The notes beneath the pieces were generated by a model. The model searched no databases, was not told where the DNA came from, and saw only the letters and a program-made list of their open reading frames with translations. 64,000 nucleotides of DNA from Mauremys mutica. Its lineage: Eukaryota; Chordata; Testudines; Geoemydidae. The position numbers were made by a program, and so were the translations under genes. Below, one piece after another: positions 39,322-51,853 of this stretch. Position 1 is the stretch's first letter; each line of letters starts with the position of its first letter. The stretch is taken from NCBI RefSeq assembly GCF_020497125.1, contig NC_059075.1:58051321-58115320 (forward strand), written 5' to 3'.

Positions 39322-39370
39322 AAGATTGGGTCCCTAATCCATGAACTATTGGAACTCATTTACAATTTTT
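39322..39370. repeat. 49-bp perfect direct repeat inside the hAT element, copy 2
   Basis: The source-like copy in the non-coding right part of the hAT element; see 37681-37729. Confidence 0.9.
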
Positions 39371-39596
39371 TCTTAAACATTACATGAATATATTGTCACA
39401 TACTATAGAATTAGAATTTATAATCCCTATTCCATGATGAGCTATTCCATCTTTGAGCTATAATGTATCTTAATCAAAACTATCTTTAGATAGGTTTTTT
39501 CCCCTCAAAAAGCATTTTATCAAAAAATATGATTTAAATAAAAAAATCAATTTTTTTTATTTAAAAAAAAATAATCATTGATTTGTATCCACCCTG

Positions 39597-42509
39597 ATTA
39601 CACTGATCTCTGAGAGCCACAACTGATGTATGTGTAGCTACAATGGACATCAACATTCTTTTCCCTTGTTTATTTATTAAGGGTTCCCACATTTTTTTAA
39701 GTTAAGAAGTATTTGCTATTATGTTCTTTAGATATTTTGTTAGGTGCTATTTTCGTTAGTGAATAAAACTCTTTTCATTAGTTTACAACACATTGTGTGT
39801 AATGCCTGTGGGCAGTGAAAGTAGGGGTCTTGTAAACTCACAGCAACTTCAGTCTGCCCAGCCCCTTCCGGCCCCTCCTCTCTGCTCAGCCTCTTTCCCG
39901 GGCTAGAAGGTCACCTGACCCCTTTGTCTCCAACACCTTTAGATGCACCTTTGCAGGGAGGGGCCCGGCCATCAGTTGCTAGGAGACAGAGCTTCAGGCA
40001 TTTGGCTGCATGGCCTTTTGCTGCTAGATACTTAGGATCTGTACCCAGCCCCCAGTACGAACAGTCCCACTTCGTCACAATGTGGCACAAAGGGGTTCAT
40101 GGAGATTGATGCAAACACTGGGGCTGGAGCACTTATTGGTTTCAGCTGGAGGGGGGTATGAGTGAAACAGAGAACCAGAAAGTAAGAAGAAAGCCAGCAG
40201 ACAGAGAAAGCAGCAGTGTCATGTGGTCCTCTGAGGAAGCTAAAAGACAGAGCTTCCTTTGGGCACAGCACTTGCTGAAATGACAGACTTTGATTTCTGA
40301 ACAAGGCAAATGCCTCATATTGTCCGTTTCTACTGTGCTCAGGAAAAGAGGAGTTTACATACATTCTTTGTAAATAAACAGGCTTGCTCTGAAGTAATAC
40401 CCAAATCATATCTTCAATTTCTCCTACTGGAAACAACCTGGCAAGACCCAAAATATTGGCTAACTGCTTGGACCAAAGGGCCACATTATTATTTATATTT
40501 GTCCTTGCTCTGGGGGTTCTCATCCCAGTCCAGAGAGGTCAGAAGCTCCTACATCATACAGTGGCCCCAGAGGAGAAAGGGACTGGCCGTTGGGGTGACA
40601 TGCTCAGTCTAAGGGTTGGTTGGTGAGGGGAAGCCCAAACACTGCTGTCTCCCCACCCACTCCATAGTTGCCGCAAAAGTAGCGGAGCTCACTCTTCTCC
40701 CATAGGTTCCCGGTATAGTATGGTATGCTCTGCTGCTGTAGTGGCATATTCAAGGATTCTGATATGCAGCCACAAGAGAAAGTGCTTGGCAGCAACATCT
40801 GTAGTTAGGTTGCCTACTCCCCTTATATACTGTGTCTCTCAGAGTTCGGTACTCAGTCTCTCTTAGCTCTCTAAACTCTCATTCTGCAACTTTATCTCCT
40901 ATCTTCAACCTACCCAAAGTGTACTGCAAACATAACCTTCCTGCTCTGAGCACTTCACTACCACTCCAAGAATCCTTGTACTACTTAAAATCAAGTGTTT
41001 TGTACCCTTAATTCCAACACAATCTTACACAACTTAGCTCTCTGCTCTCATTTTTCCCTACTCAACCCACCTTCCCTGCGCTATCAAGTCCTTTTGCCTT
41101 ACTGCTCTTCATCTCCTATTACAACAACATGCAGCTGAGTGGGATCATGCTGTTCCTACGCCTGGAATAGCCGCCTCCCAGTTCTCACCCACCACCACCA
41201 ATACTTTTCTTTTTACAAGCAATATCAAAGTGGCAGCAACTCTGTAAGCCACATGTTGTTTCTAATGTAGGTTGGCAGACATAACAATAGTCCTACTATA
41301 TATTCTGAGATATAGAAACCAGAAATAGTGCATCTTGTTTGATAAAATTGTTCAGCATCATAAATTATGTTGTCTGCATTTAGCGACAAAGGATACAATA
41401 GGGCGAGAAATCAATCAATCACTTCTGGAGAAACCATCAATCTAGTTTGCTGTCACTGACATTAAACCACCCTCCATTATATGTCCTCCTTTCAGGGTTT
41501 CACATTGTGTAGATAAGCTCATTTCCCTTCCAATTAATCATTAATTATTCATTAGAAACTAACCATTTGTAAAAGTCATTCAACTGCAATTTTTATCAGA
41601 CACCTCAGACAAGTTAACGTGGGCGTTTGCACCTCCTCTTGCATTTGTGCTTTGTTCTTCTCAGCCTTTGCCTGACTAAGTCTATTAGGTCTGTAGACAA
41701 AACATCCTGACTTTTCTCTATCTTTAAGCTGTTTCTCTGTGCCTTGCACTGCCTTTCATTTGTATTTGCATAGTAGCACTAGGATGCAGATAAAACAACA
41801 ACAAACAGTACTGCTGAGAACTAAATCTACAGAGATTTAATGCCACAATTATAAAACTGAAAAGTGGATAAGAAAATATTTTTGGAAGAGCAGTAATGCA
41901 TTATTGGTGGTGAGGGTGTTCATAGTTATTTGACATTCATTTCTTATTGGCATTTGTACAGTTTCAGACATCCATGGGTGAGGCTCCCTCAGTGACCTTT
42001 AAGTACTGCCTCTCATTAACAGGAATAATTTACTTCCCTTTTTATGGGCCACCTAGCCCACATAACACCACATCTCTCTCTTCTAGCACAATCTCTCCTC
42101 TCATTACAGACTTTTATCAAGATGAGGGAAATAAGAAAAAGCAAATGAGTTTTACAGAAAGTAAAAAATGCCTTGAGAGAGGTTCTTTCATGAAGGTATA
42201 TAGATATAGATATCTCCCTGCAACAAAGAGTAATCCTCTCCACTTGCTTGCTCCATCTGTGACCTTTAGAGAGATTTACCAAAGCAAAAAAAGAAGTTTA
42301 ATTAGAAAAAAGGGCAGCTGAAAGGACAGATACCAGGCAGAAAGCTTTTAATCTTGGTTATACAGTATGGGAATTTCTGAAAGCTGTATGAAGTCCAGGA
42401 GACTGCCTCATGAATTTTGGACATCAGGACTGATCATTTTAGGCTCACAAGAGCCAGAATGTGCTGAAGTGGAGAAAAGGTATCTTCTCTAAATAAGTAT
42501 GTTCTAAGT
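39597..42509. other. AVEN intron 1, downstream part of Harbinger element and unclassified sequence
   Basis: 39597-39790 probably continues the Harbinger element after the hAT insertion (AATAAAACTC-type end). 39840-40080 is GC-richer and 40300-40420 has a GTAAATAAACAGG poly(A)-like motif; this could be part of an LTR but I cannot show matching ends. Overlapping frames at 40032-40612 on both strands and 41947-42321 have no known similarity. Confidence 0.35.
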
Positions 42510-42821
42510 CAGGGGTCGGCAACCTTCCAGAAACGGTGTGCCGAATCTTCAGTTATTCACTCTAAGTTAAGGTTTCGCGCGCCGGTAATACATTTGAACA
42601 TTTTTAGAAGGTCTCTTTCTAGAAGTCTATAATATATAACTAAACTACTGTTGTATGTAAAGTAAATAAGGTTTTAAAAATGTTTAAGAAGCTTCATTTA
42701 AAATTAAATTAAAATGCAGAGCCCTCCTGGACCGGTGGCCAGGACCCGGGCAGGGTGAGTGCCACTGAAAATCAGCTCGCGTGCCGCCTTCGGCACCCAT
42801 GCCATAGGTTGCCTACCCCTG
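42510..42821. mobile_element. hAT-type MITE (312 bp)
   Basis: The ends CAGGGGTCGGCAACCTTCC and TAGGTTGCCTACCCCTG are inverted matches. Flanks TTCTAAGT (42502-42509) and TTCTAAGG (42822-42829) match at 7 of 8 positions. It contains TTTAAAATTAAATTAAAATG and is the same family, in the opposite orientation, as 49492-49785. Confidence 0.92.
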
Positions 42822-43142
42822 TTCTAAGGGATTCTCTATATAAAGAAAGAGAAAGAGATACTTTGAAACAAGTCCCAACTTGATTGTTGAAAGAAAACAA
42901 AAAGTTCATCTTCCTGAAATCTTTTGCTCTATCAAAACATTAATGGTCTTCAACATTCACACACACACACTCAGCCTGACCCTAGAGTTTTTTCTTGTTT
43001 GAGACATCCCACTGACTTCAAGGGGGAGAGATTATTTTCCCACTCCCCTATTTTAAAAATGCCTGTAGTAGGTGAACTTAAATGGGACTAGTAATATGAA
43101 TACGAACTGAAGGATGGGTTCCACTATAATGAATAGGTTTTA

Positions 43143-43542
43143 GAGCAATGGAAGCTCAGAGTTATGAACACCAGAATTACAAACTGACTGATCAACCACA
43201 CACCTTATTTGGAACCAGAAGAATGCAAACAGCCAGCAGCAGAGACATTAAAAAAAAAAGGCAAACAATACACTACTATGTTAAATGTAAAGTACTAAAA
43301 AGGGGGAAAGTTTAAAAAAAGATTTGATAATGTAAATAAACTATTTCTGTGCTTGTTTCATTTCAATTAAGTGAAAAGCTGCATTTTTTCTTCTGCATAG
43401 TAAAGTTTCAACGCTCAATTAAATCAATGTTCAGCTGTAAACTTTTGAAAGAACAACATAACTTTTTGTTCAGAGTTATGAACATTTCAGAGTTATGAAT
43501 GACCTCCATTCCCGAGGTGTTCCTAACTCTGAGGTTCTATTA
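43143..43542. mobile_element. Tc1/mariner-like non-autonomous element (about 400 bp)
   Basis: The left end GAAGCTCAGAGTTATGAACACC pairs with the right end GGTGTTCCTAACTCTGAGGTTC, with TA at both edges. Inner copies of CAGAGTTATGAAC near 43471-43500 give subterminal repeats. The exact right edge is uncertain by a few bases. Confidence 0.6.
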
Positions 43543-43647
43543 TACTTTCCCCCCAAGAAGAATCACTGCAGCTACAGAAAATATGACCTGAAATGACTGA
43601 AAAATAAGTTACTGGCAAGCTAGGCCAGTTCCCAAATCTGTTTAAAT

Positions 43648-43869
43648 CAGGGGTTCTCAAACTGGGGGTCAGGACCCCTGAGGGGGTTGCAAGGTTATTA
43701 CATTGGGAGTCGCTAACTGTCAGCCTCCACCCTAAACCCTGCTTTGCCTCCAGCATTTATAATGGGGTTAAATATATAAACAAGTGTTTTTAATGTATAA
43801 GGGGGGAATCGCACAAATTTCACTTGCTACATGAAAAGGGTCACCAGTACAGTAGTTTGAGAACCACTG
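43648..43869. mobile_element. hAT-type MITE (222 bp)
   Basis: The ends CAGGGGTTCTCAAACTGGGG and GTTTGAGAACCACTG, flanked by a perfect 8-bp duplication GTTTAAAT (43640-43647 and 43870-43877). Same family as 63300-63520. Confidence 0.95.
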
Positions 43870-46800
43870 GTTTAAATCTCTAGAGGATGATCTGGATGGT
43901 TCCCATCTATCTTGGGCATTTGTAAAAACACACATCACTATCTCTGGCTCAATGTATTCTACAGGAATATTTGCAATACTATTGTTATGGGGTGGTGTGA
44001 ACAATTCCACTATACATCATAATATCTCCAGTGTTTATAAAACAGCTATACCATTGTTCTTAAACTAGATATGGTATATCAGGAATCAGCAAACCAGCAT
44101 TTTAGTTCAGCGGTTTTTCAGCTATTCAAGGACAAAAAAAGTACAGAAGATGTATTCAAATGCCTTTCTATGTGCTCAAACAAAAAGTACCTCTGCTTTT
44201 AAAAAGAAGTTTGGTAACTTGAGTTAGTTAAAATTTAAAAAAAAAAACCAACATACATTTATCTTTGAGGAGTGGCTACTTCACATATGCTTTTTAAGAC
44301 CACAGTTTCATCTGGCTCCCCGTTCATTTCAGCATAGTGTTCAAAACTGCATTCTTTGCAAGACTGACTTCATCACAAAGCTTTTTCCACCAAAAGAACC
44401 CTAAAGAGTGACTCAGCACCATTTCCCTGAAGTCAAAAAACTAAAAATATAATTAAAATACTTTTACAATCCACACACACTGACCTTGGGGTAAAATGAG
44501 GGAAAAGGTAGAGAATACATTCTTTATGTAAGCTTATTGGTGCTGTGATAAATTAGTGATGAATGTACTAGAAATGCCTTGACAAAACACCATTTTGCAT
44601 TGCCATCTGTCCACAGAAAGTCTCACAATCCTATACTATCAAAGTTGTTGCACAATTAGGCCCTGATCCTGCAACTGACTCTGTACGAACAGCCTCTTGT
44701 AATCATTCGAAGAAGTCAACAGGGCATCGCTCACATGTAAGATGCTGCCCACATAGATCCATTTGAGGATCAGAGCCCCAAGCTGTAACTTTCTTTATGG
44801 ACCACAGTTCTAACAATTGTACTTCTATGTATTCATTTTTAATCCACCTCTTAGGGGCCATTTATTTTTTGCACTCTTGCTAAAGATTGCTGTTAAGGAG
44901 AAAGAAAAAGGGAGTATAATATCACTTCAGTTTCAGTTACTTCCATGAGTTCCCATTGTTGCTATGAATTAATAGGGACAGGAATAAGTTGAAGAACCCA
45001 AAGCAGCAGTAACTGAGTGATACATCCCCAAAAGAGAATATGGGTAAAGCTACAATGTTCAGGCAGTAAGAATAAGCTTAAAGCAATGCAACATGTTGGC
45101 AACATAAGAGAAGTAGCCCAGGGACAGTTGTGACCCAGAATCTCAATCTCTCATCCCTGTGCAATCCTACAAATCAAAAAAGTCTGGCCACCCCAGGGTT
45201 AAAGAGAATCTTTCTATAGCTATCCTCTGGGGAAAGGCAGGAATAGAAGCAGAACTGCAGTAACCTTGAGGCAAGGTTCTCACACACTCCACTGAATGTA
45301 CCGATTTCACTGGCAAGGTTCTGTTATTGAGGTCTACCAACAGAAACAGTGAAGCCTCATTCTTATACCAGGTGGCATTTTTAAAGCAATAAATAAGAAG
45401 ACAGACGCACATACAAATGCAAAGGAATACCACACATAAAAGTGGAGGGGAAAAACTGGGAGCCCCTCATTCCATAAGATAGATTTATACAGGCATGAAT
45501 TACTTTGCTGTTTTTAAAACAGTCAGAAATATTCATTCCAGTATTTCTCATGGGGTCCTACTAAGGACTACTAAAGAACAACATGATTAGATTATGTAGG
45601 GCTGAAAAGCAATAATACTGTTCCCATCACTCATTTACTTTTGTGAGGAAATGGGAAATGGAAGCAATCTCACATTAGCAGTCCATTTACACAGAACTAT
45701 GAACCCACTTAAAATTCCCAGGATGAAAAATAAGACTGATTTTTAGCCAAATTAGAATATTCTGGGATAAAGATTTCTGAACCACAAGGAACGTACAACT
45801 TTTGATAACCATTTTACAAAGTTAGTTTTCTGTTCCCTTAGCAAGACTACTGACAAAATCCCATTTGGCTTACTTGAATAGTTCCATGGACTTCACTGGG
45901 GATGACTACACGTGAATAAGGCAAGCAAGTTTCCCCTGGTCCTTGTACAGGTAATATTCCTACTGAGTTTTTCCTGTGGTAAGGATTGCAGCTACAGTCC
46001 CTAAGAATCCAGCTGAAGATGAACATTCAAATTTTGGTCTGTTGCACACTATGGAAAATACCACAAAGTGAGATGAGAAATATATTCCCACATTGTTTTT
46101 ATGTTTTGAAGCACTTACCTGTACACTATTTATTTTAAATGGTCAACTATCACCTATTTCTGAATAACTACGGCAGTCATACACACAAATACAGGATATG
46201 ATCAGCATAAAACAGAAAGGTTAGACTACCTACCCCACCTGCTGTTCATGACTAATGCTGTTTTCTTGGCAGTCAGAATGCTGTATTTTAAGCTGAGTAG
46301 TACAGAAAAATGGTATAATGGAAAATTCTCTGACCTTTAATTCTATTCTCTCAACTTACACTTACTTTTTCTAATGAAATGTGCTGTTAAGTTCTTGTAA
46401 GAAGTCTTGGAATGAAGTTCTCTTAAATACTTAAAACAAGTATCAATATACAGTTTCTTCCAAATAATGCCCCCCTTTATAATATAAACTGAAGAGTGTT
46501 AATGGTTTATATAAAATCCTTCAAAATAATTTTCCCTCTTTTAGAGTTAAAAATATAGGCAACTTAAATGAGGACACCTTTAAAAGTTCCCAGAATTTCA
46601 GGATGCCCTCTAAGCATATCTGCTTATAAATTAAAGAAACTACCAGAGATACCCGGGGAGAAATACAGAGACAAAACTGTTCAGAACAGCAGAAGCAAGA
46701 TAGTAGAAGTGCAAAGACAGAACCAAAGATGTAAAGGGGGGGGGAGGGAAATAACTTTTCTTACTTGGATTAGAAAAAGACTATGTGATGGACTTACAGC

Positions 46801-49205
46801 AGTTCTGTAATAATTTATTAATATTGTATGTTGACGTGTTATTGGGATCTTCACTGTATGACTATATTGGGTTAAAGGTTGTTCGGAAAAATAAGCAGAA
46901 TGGGAAAACAATGACTTAAGATAAGCCACCTATGGTAAATGCTTGAGGGCTGTTACAGCACAATGGCAGAGCCACTCACTCTGAGGAGACTGGCTCAACT
47001 TCCTATGCAGCCTTCCAAATTGGTGTGGACAAGCAGGGAAAAAAACAGGAACAGACAAGGACAAGACATCTCTGGCTGGATAAAAAGAGATTCTCTTTCT
47101 GGAGGGAAGTTGTTTTGGGGGAGCCATTCAGACTGACAGAGGTAAGAACTTACACCTGCCTAGATTAGCGTCCCCTGAAGATAAGTCTATAGGTAAGATA
47201 GACGGTGCAGACTGCTGTTTAAAAATCCTTTATCTCTAAATGCTTTGTCCAACTGTTAACATTAAACAAAACTTTGCTTTAGAAGCTGTTTGGTCACAAT
47301 ATGACTGGTCATAGGCTCCCAAAAGAAAGAGCCATAGGTGCCAAAGCTAGTAGACTCATTTACTAAGAACATCTGTAGACAATGGCCCAATGTAAAGGCA
47401 CAAGGCCTGACACCTGATGGAGTGCACTCAGAGACACCTAGCAAGGGGACAAAGGTGCAGTTAGCCCTGTAACTGTGACAGAGTAGTCATCTGATTAGTT
47501 GCAATGCTGCAGACAGAAATTAATATAAAAATCGATTTTATGATTTGTAAATTCTTTAATTAATATTGAAGGGAACTATTCAATATTTCTTACTCAGGCA
47601 CAACTTCCACTGACTTCATGTATGTATATTTTATATTCCTATTGAGAGTTTTTGCTGAATAGAAGCATCACTTAATATGGGCCCAATTCTGCATTCCTAT
47701 TTGTGTGAGCAGTCCTTCTGGCTATTACAAAGACTCTAAGAGCAAAATATACCATATGCCACCCTCCACCTCCTGTTTACAATGACTGCAAGGTTAGAGA
47801 AGCAAAAAGTATTGATCAAGCTACAAAAGGTTCAAGCCAAGTTTTATTGACTAGACAGAATTTACCTTAGGCTGATAACATTAGATATTAATTTAGACCA
47901 ACGTTATATCTTTAAATAAAATACACAGAGATAATGAAGTTCCAGTTTGAGACTGAAGTGAATTTGATGCCATCAAGAGGCTAACCACAGGAAAGGGAGT
48001 AAGAAAGCAAGCAACTCATCTATCCATTCAGCTTCCACCATTCAGAACATAAAAAATGCACTCTGACCTCTCCCTAGCTGCCAGAAAAGCAAAGTCACAA
48101 CAGACCAGGTACTTCCAGCTACACTGAATCAGCAGGCTTCACAAAACATGTCTGATGTGTCACTCAGCAGTGAGAAAAAGATATGGAAGTTAGAAAGCAC
48201 ACTCACTACATTATGTTACAAATGTAATGACAAAAAATATAGAATTAGAAGGCAAGCCCTAAAGCTTTTTGATGCTGCCTGAGGAGCATCCAGTCAAGAT
48301 AATTATCAAAAGAAAACTATATATCATTTATTCAGAGTTTCAGAAAGGATTTGCTTTTTTCTGTATAGGCAGACTATGACAAAGATAAAAGTAGAAAAAC
48401 TTCATGGTAGAACATGGAATAAAATACAAAACTGTCTAGAATATTAAGATAAAGGACTTATACAGGATACAAATGGAGACAAACATTATGCTGAGTTCAT
48501 AGAAAAATTAGTACTTGATGTACTATAATTTCTAATTTACAGACAGAAAGGAAAAAGTAACTGCAAATGTGTTCCATTTATTTTTAACATAAATTAGATG
48601 GTTTAATAGAGCAAGCAACATAGAATTATCCAATATGACCCACACCTGCAATGAAATATGACATTAGGCAAACCAACTGCCCCAGAGCCTGTCTCAACCA
48701 TTTGGTTGTCAGTCCCCATTTTTTCCCCCTCCCCAAGGAAGAATGTCAGACATTAGTCACACTGTTTCTCATGGTGTTCTAACTTGAGTGATTCTAGGCT
48801 TATTTTCTAAAAGAATGACACAGCAATTGTGTCAATTCCTTAATAAAGTGTCCAGATACTTCAGAGAGGTGCATTGATAATACATAAATCACATTTTTAA
48901 AAAAAGAAAAGAAAAACTGATCAAAATACTTTAAAAAAAAACACACAAAAATGGTTGAGATGTAAATCAGTAACACAAATATATATAGAGAGAGAGAGAC
49001 AAAATTAACAAAATACATTTGTATTTTAAAACTAAATATTTTAAAGTTATTTTCTCCTTCACTATTCTAGAGTTCAAGTTGCAAGTTTCTCTTGCAAGCC
49101 TGGACAAAAAACATGCTTCTCTGATGCCTCTGATACCATCAAAGCTTCCAAGGGAAAAGCAGAATCCTGAACTCCAGATCTCAAAAGTTAAAATGTTTCC
49201 ATTCT
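43870..49205. other. AVEN intron 1, mostly unrecognised sequence
   Basis: No host exon recognised. 44659-44779 is an old repeat (listed). 46930-47490 includes ACATTAAACAAAACTTTGC and a repeat-like stretch that may derive from an LTR element, but no matching ends were found. The GA run at 48986-48998 is short. Confidence 0.4.
44659..44779. repeat. Old inverted-end interspersed repeat
   Basis: Begins GGCCCTGATCCTGCAA and ends TTGAGGATCAGAGCCC, an imperfect inverted pair. The fragment at 18241-18325 has the same left end. Class unknown to me. Confidence 0.5.
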
Positions 49206-49800
49206 AATACCATGTCTACACATAGGAGACAATACCAGCATGACTGTGTCACGCTGTGTTGGCATAACCCTCTAGTATGGCTGAAGCCTACACGAATGGA
49301 AGGGGGTTTTCCATCAGTGTAGGAACACCACCTCCCCTAACAACAGTAGCTAGAGTGATCAAAGCATACTTCAACCAACTTAACTGCATCTACACTTGGG
49401 GTTAAGTTGGCACAGCTATATCGGTCAGGCTTGTGGATTTTTCACACTCCTGAGCAATGTAGCTATATCGATTTAAACTTTACGTCTAGACCAGGGGTAG
49501 ACAACCTGCGGCACGTGAGCTGATTTTCAGTGGCACTCACACTGCCTGGGTCCTGGCCACCACCCCGGGGGGGCTCTGTATTTTAATTTAATTTTAAATG
49601 AGGATTCTTAAACAACATTTTAAAAACCTTATTTACTTTACACACAATTGTTTAGTTATATATTATAAACTTATAGAAAGAGACCTTCTAAAACTGTTAG
49701 AATGTATTACTGGCACGCGAAACCTTAAATTAGAGTGAATAAATGAAGACTCGGCACACCACTTCTGAAAGGTTGCCAACCTCTGGTCTAGACGAAGCCT
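49206..49800. mobile_element. Harbinger-like MITE, split by a nested hAT MITE
   Basis: The left end CCATGTCTACACATAGG pairs with the right end GTCTAGACGAAGCCT. The body contains CTACACTTGGGGTTAAGTTGG, typical of the MITE family at 53221-53463. The hAT element at 49492-49785 interrupts it just before its right end. Confidence 0.7.
49492..49785. mobile_element. hAT-type MITE nested in a Harbinger-like MITE (294 bp)
   Basis: Starts CAGGGGTAGACAACCTG, ends GGTTGCCAACCTCTG. Perfect 8-bp duplication GTCTAGAC at 49484-49491 and 49786-49793; the target octamer is itself palindromic and is part of the host MITE end. Same family as 42510-42821, inverted. Confidence 0.95.
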
Positions 49801-49869
49801 CAGTTGCTTTTGGTACAGAGATTTACTAGAAACTAACACAAAACATCTGTTGCGGGTCAACCTACACTG

Positions 49870-51260
49870 AGACTTGATCTACATTTAAAAGTTACGTTGT
49901 GGCATGGCTGTGTTTGTCAGGGATGTGGAAAAAACACCCCACTCACTGACATAGCTATGCCAACAAAAAACCCAGAATAAACACTGCTATACTGACAGAG
50001 GACCGCTTCTGTCAATATAGGTATCATCATTTGTGGAAGTGGTGTTCCCACACCCAAAGAAAAACTCCTTCTGTTGATGTAGGTTGTGTCTACAATAGGG
50101 GGCTATATCAATTTGGCTATGCTGGTATAGGCTCTGTGACACAGACATACGCTGAGGGCTTCTCTACACAGGTCCATTCAGGAAAGTTAACTTTACAACT
50201 CGTTAATTCATCTTATTACACATAAATTAAAGTGCATTAAAATCCTGCGTGGATGCTCTCATTCAGAGGATTAAACTACAGCAAACTAAGGATTTGTCTT
50301 TAAAAAAAAAAAAAAAAAAACCCCAATCCTGAATAACTCCATGTGTAGATACTTATTCCAGAATAAGGGTATGTGGCAGCACTTTAACATGGCTGTGTAG
50401 TCACAGCTCCAGTGCTGTAATAAAACCCAGGTCTTCCAGCGCTGTAATAAAACGACCTCTGCGAGGGGAACAGCTTCCAGCACTGTAGCATTATCTACAC
50501 TGCCACTTTATAGCGCTGAAACTTGCATCACTGAGGGGTGTTTTTTCACACCACAACAGCACTTTAATGTTGCTGTGTAGTTGTGGCACCAGCACTGGGA
50601 GAGAACATGCTGCAAAAGAAACAACCCACCCCCTTGAGGGGAGTAGCTACACTCGCTGGGAGCAGGGCTACCAGCACTGGTGCACTGTCTACACTGCCAC
50701 TTTACAGCGCTGAAACTTGCAGCGCTCGAGGGGGTATTTTTTCACTCCCCAGAGCGAGAAAGTTGCAGTGCTGTAAAATGGCAATGTAAATAAGACCTAA
50801 GGGTATGTCTACACTGGAAACTTCAAAGCGCTGCCATGGGAATGCTCCCACAGCAGCGCTTTGAAATGCAAGTGTGGTCATGTGCGAGTGCTGGAAGAGA
50901 GCTCTCTCAGAGCTCCTCGTAATCCACCTCCATGAGGGGATTAGCTCCGAGAGCTGGGAGTGCGGCTCCCAGTGCTCACAGCCTGTCTACACTAACGCTT
51001 TAAAGCGCTCAGACTTGCTGTGCTCAGAGGGGTGATTTTTCACAACCCTGAGCCAGCAAGTTAAGAGTGCTATAAAATGTAAGTATAGACAAGCCCTAAC
51101 TTTTAAGTGTAGACATGCCCTTTCGCCATTTTACTTCTCAATTAGAGCATCCACAGAGAGGTTTAATGTGCTTTATGTACATTAACTTCACACCATATGT
51201 TAACTGGACTTAAATTTCCTGAATGTCCCATGTAGACAAGCCCGGAGACTAACCATGCCT
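49870..51260. mobile_element. Cluster of overlapping Harbinger-like MITEs
   Basis: Repeated terminal motifs occur through this stretch: CTTGATCTACATTTAA (49873), GTTGTGTCTACAATAGG (50084), GGGTATGTCTACACTGG (50802), CCTGTCTACACTAACGC, AAGTATAGACAAGCCC, AAGTGTAGACATGCCC and CATGTAGACAAGCCCGG (about 51229-51245). AGCGCT-type motifs recur at 50430-51010. Boundaries of the single elements cannot be fixed by eye. There is a poly-A run at 50301-50320. Open frames here are not genes. Confidence 0.7.
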
Positions 51261-51465
51261 AATCAACGACTGACACAGTGTGGGGCATCGGTGTTTTAAC
51301 ATGGTTTTTGTTTGCATTTCAGACAGGAAAACATTATTACAAAACAGTGTTAGAGATTTACATTACAGTTTAAGGACCTGCTTACATGGGGAAATAGCCC
51401 AGAATCAGCTATTCCACAAAAGTTCCCCTTGTAGACGCTCCTTCTGAATAAAGAGAACCTTAAAG

Positions 51466-51665
51466 CCATGTCTACACAGGGACACTCAGGAAACTTAAGA
51501 TGAATCTACTAATAGTGTGACATCAGTGCTCATAAGTTAAAGCATCTTAAACCTCCATGTGGCTGCTCTCATTCAGAAGTGAAGTGCTTTACATAGTTGC
51601 ACTTTAACTTTATTGACGTCACTCCTTTACTTGATTCACCTTAAGTTTCCTGAGTGTCCCCTCAT
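51466..51665. mobile_element. Harbinger-like MITE, partly preserved
   Basis: Left AAGCCATGTCTACACAGGGA and CACTCAGGAAACTTAA; right TTAAGTTTCCTGAGTGTCCC, an inverted match of about 25 bases. The outermost right end has been lost or overwritten. Confidence 0.65.
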
Positions 51666-51741
51666 AAATAAGTAGAACAAGACTGTCCACATGGGGGATT
51701 AGTACAGAATAGCTGTTGCATTGAAATTCACATCCCTCCTT

Positions 51742-51853
51742 ATTTTGCAAGCGCTTTCCCCTGTAGAAAAACCCTATCGTGCGGCAGTTACCTTTGTTAT
51801 ATTCTCTGCAGTAGATGTCAAAAAGCTTTAAGACTTTGCCTCCTATTTCATGT
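51742..51853. repeat. 112-bp dispersed repeat, copy 1
   Basis: About 91 percent identical (roughly 10 differences) to 53952-54063, same orientation. One edge contains a CCCCTGTAGA MITE-end-like motif. On the minus strand both copies stay open in one frame, but nearly all differences change the amino acid, which argues against a conserved protein. Confidence 0.85.

Larger units (their letters stand above)
35971..39596 (-). mobile_element. hAT DNA transposon, nearly full length, broken (3.6 kb)
   Basis: The outer ends are CAGGGTGGATTTGATTTAAA and, at the right, ATTTGTATCCACCCTG (inverted). Flanking octamers ATATACAC and ATTACACT resemble each other only with a shift, so the target duplication is degenerate. 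The minus strand carries the transposase remnant in several frames, with BED finger, DUF659-like core and dimerisation region in the normal order. It was inserted 7 bases after the stop codon of the Harbinger pseudogene. Confidence 0.9.

Noticed and set aside
39840..40420. Possible LTR with poly(A)-type motif
   Set aside because: No second LTR, no TG...CA ends and no target duplication could be matched, so not called as an element.
41947..42321. 124-residue plus-strand frame
   Set aside because: No recognisable domain, no splice signals of note, sits in intronic sequence beside repeats; length is within chance for 64 kb.
46930..47490. Possible LTR-retroelement remnant
   Set aside because: Some LTR-like features (ATTAAA then T-rich sequence) but no paired ends or coding remnant.
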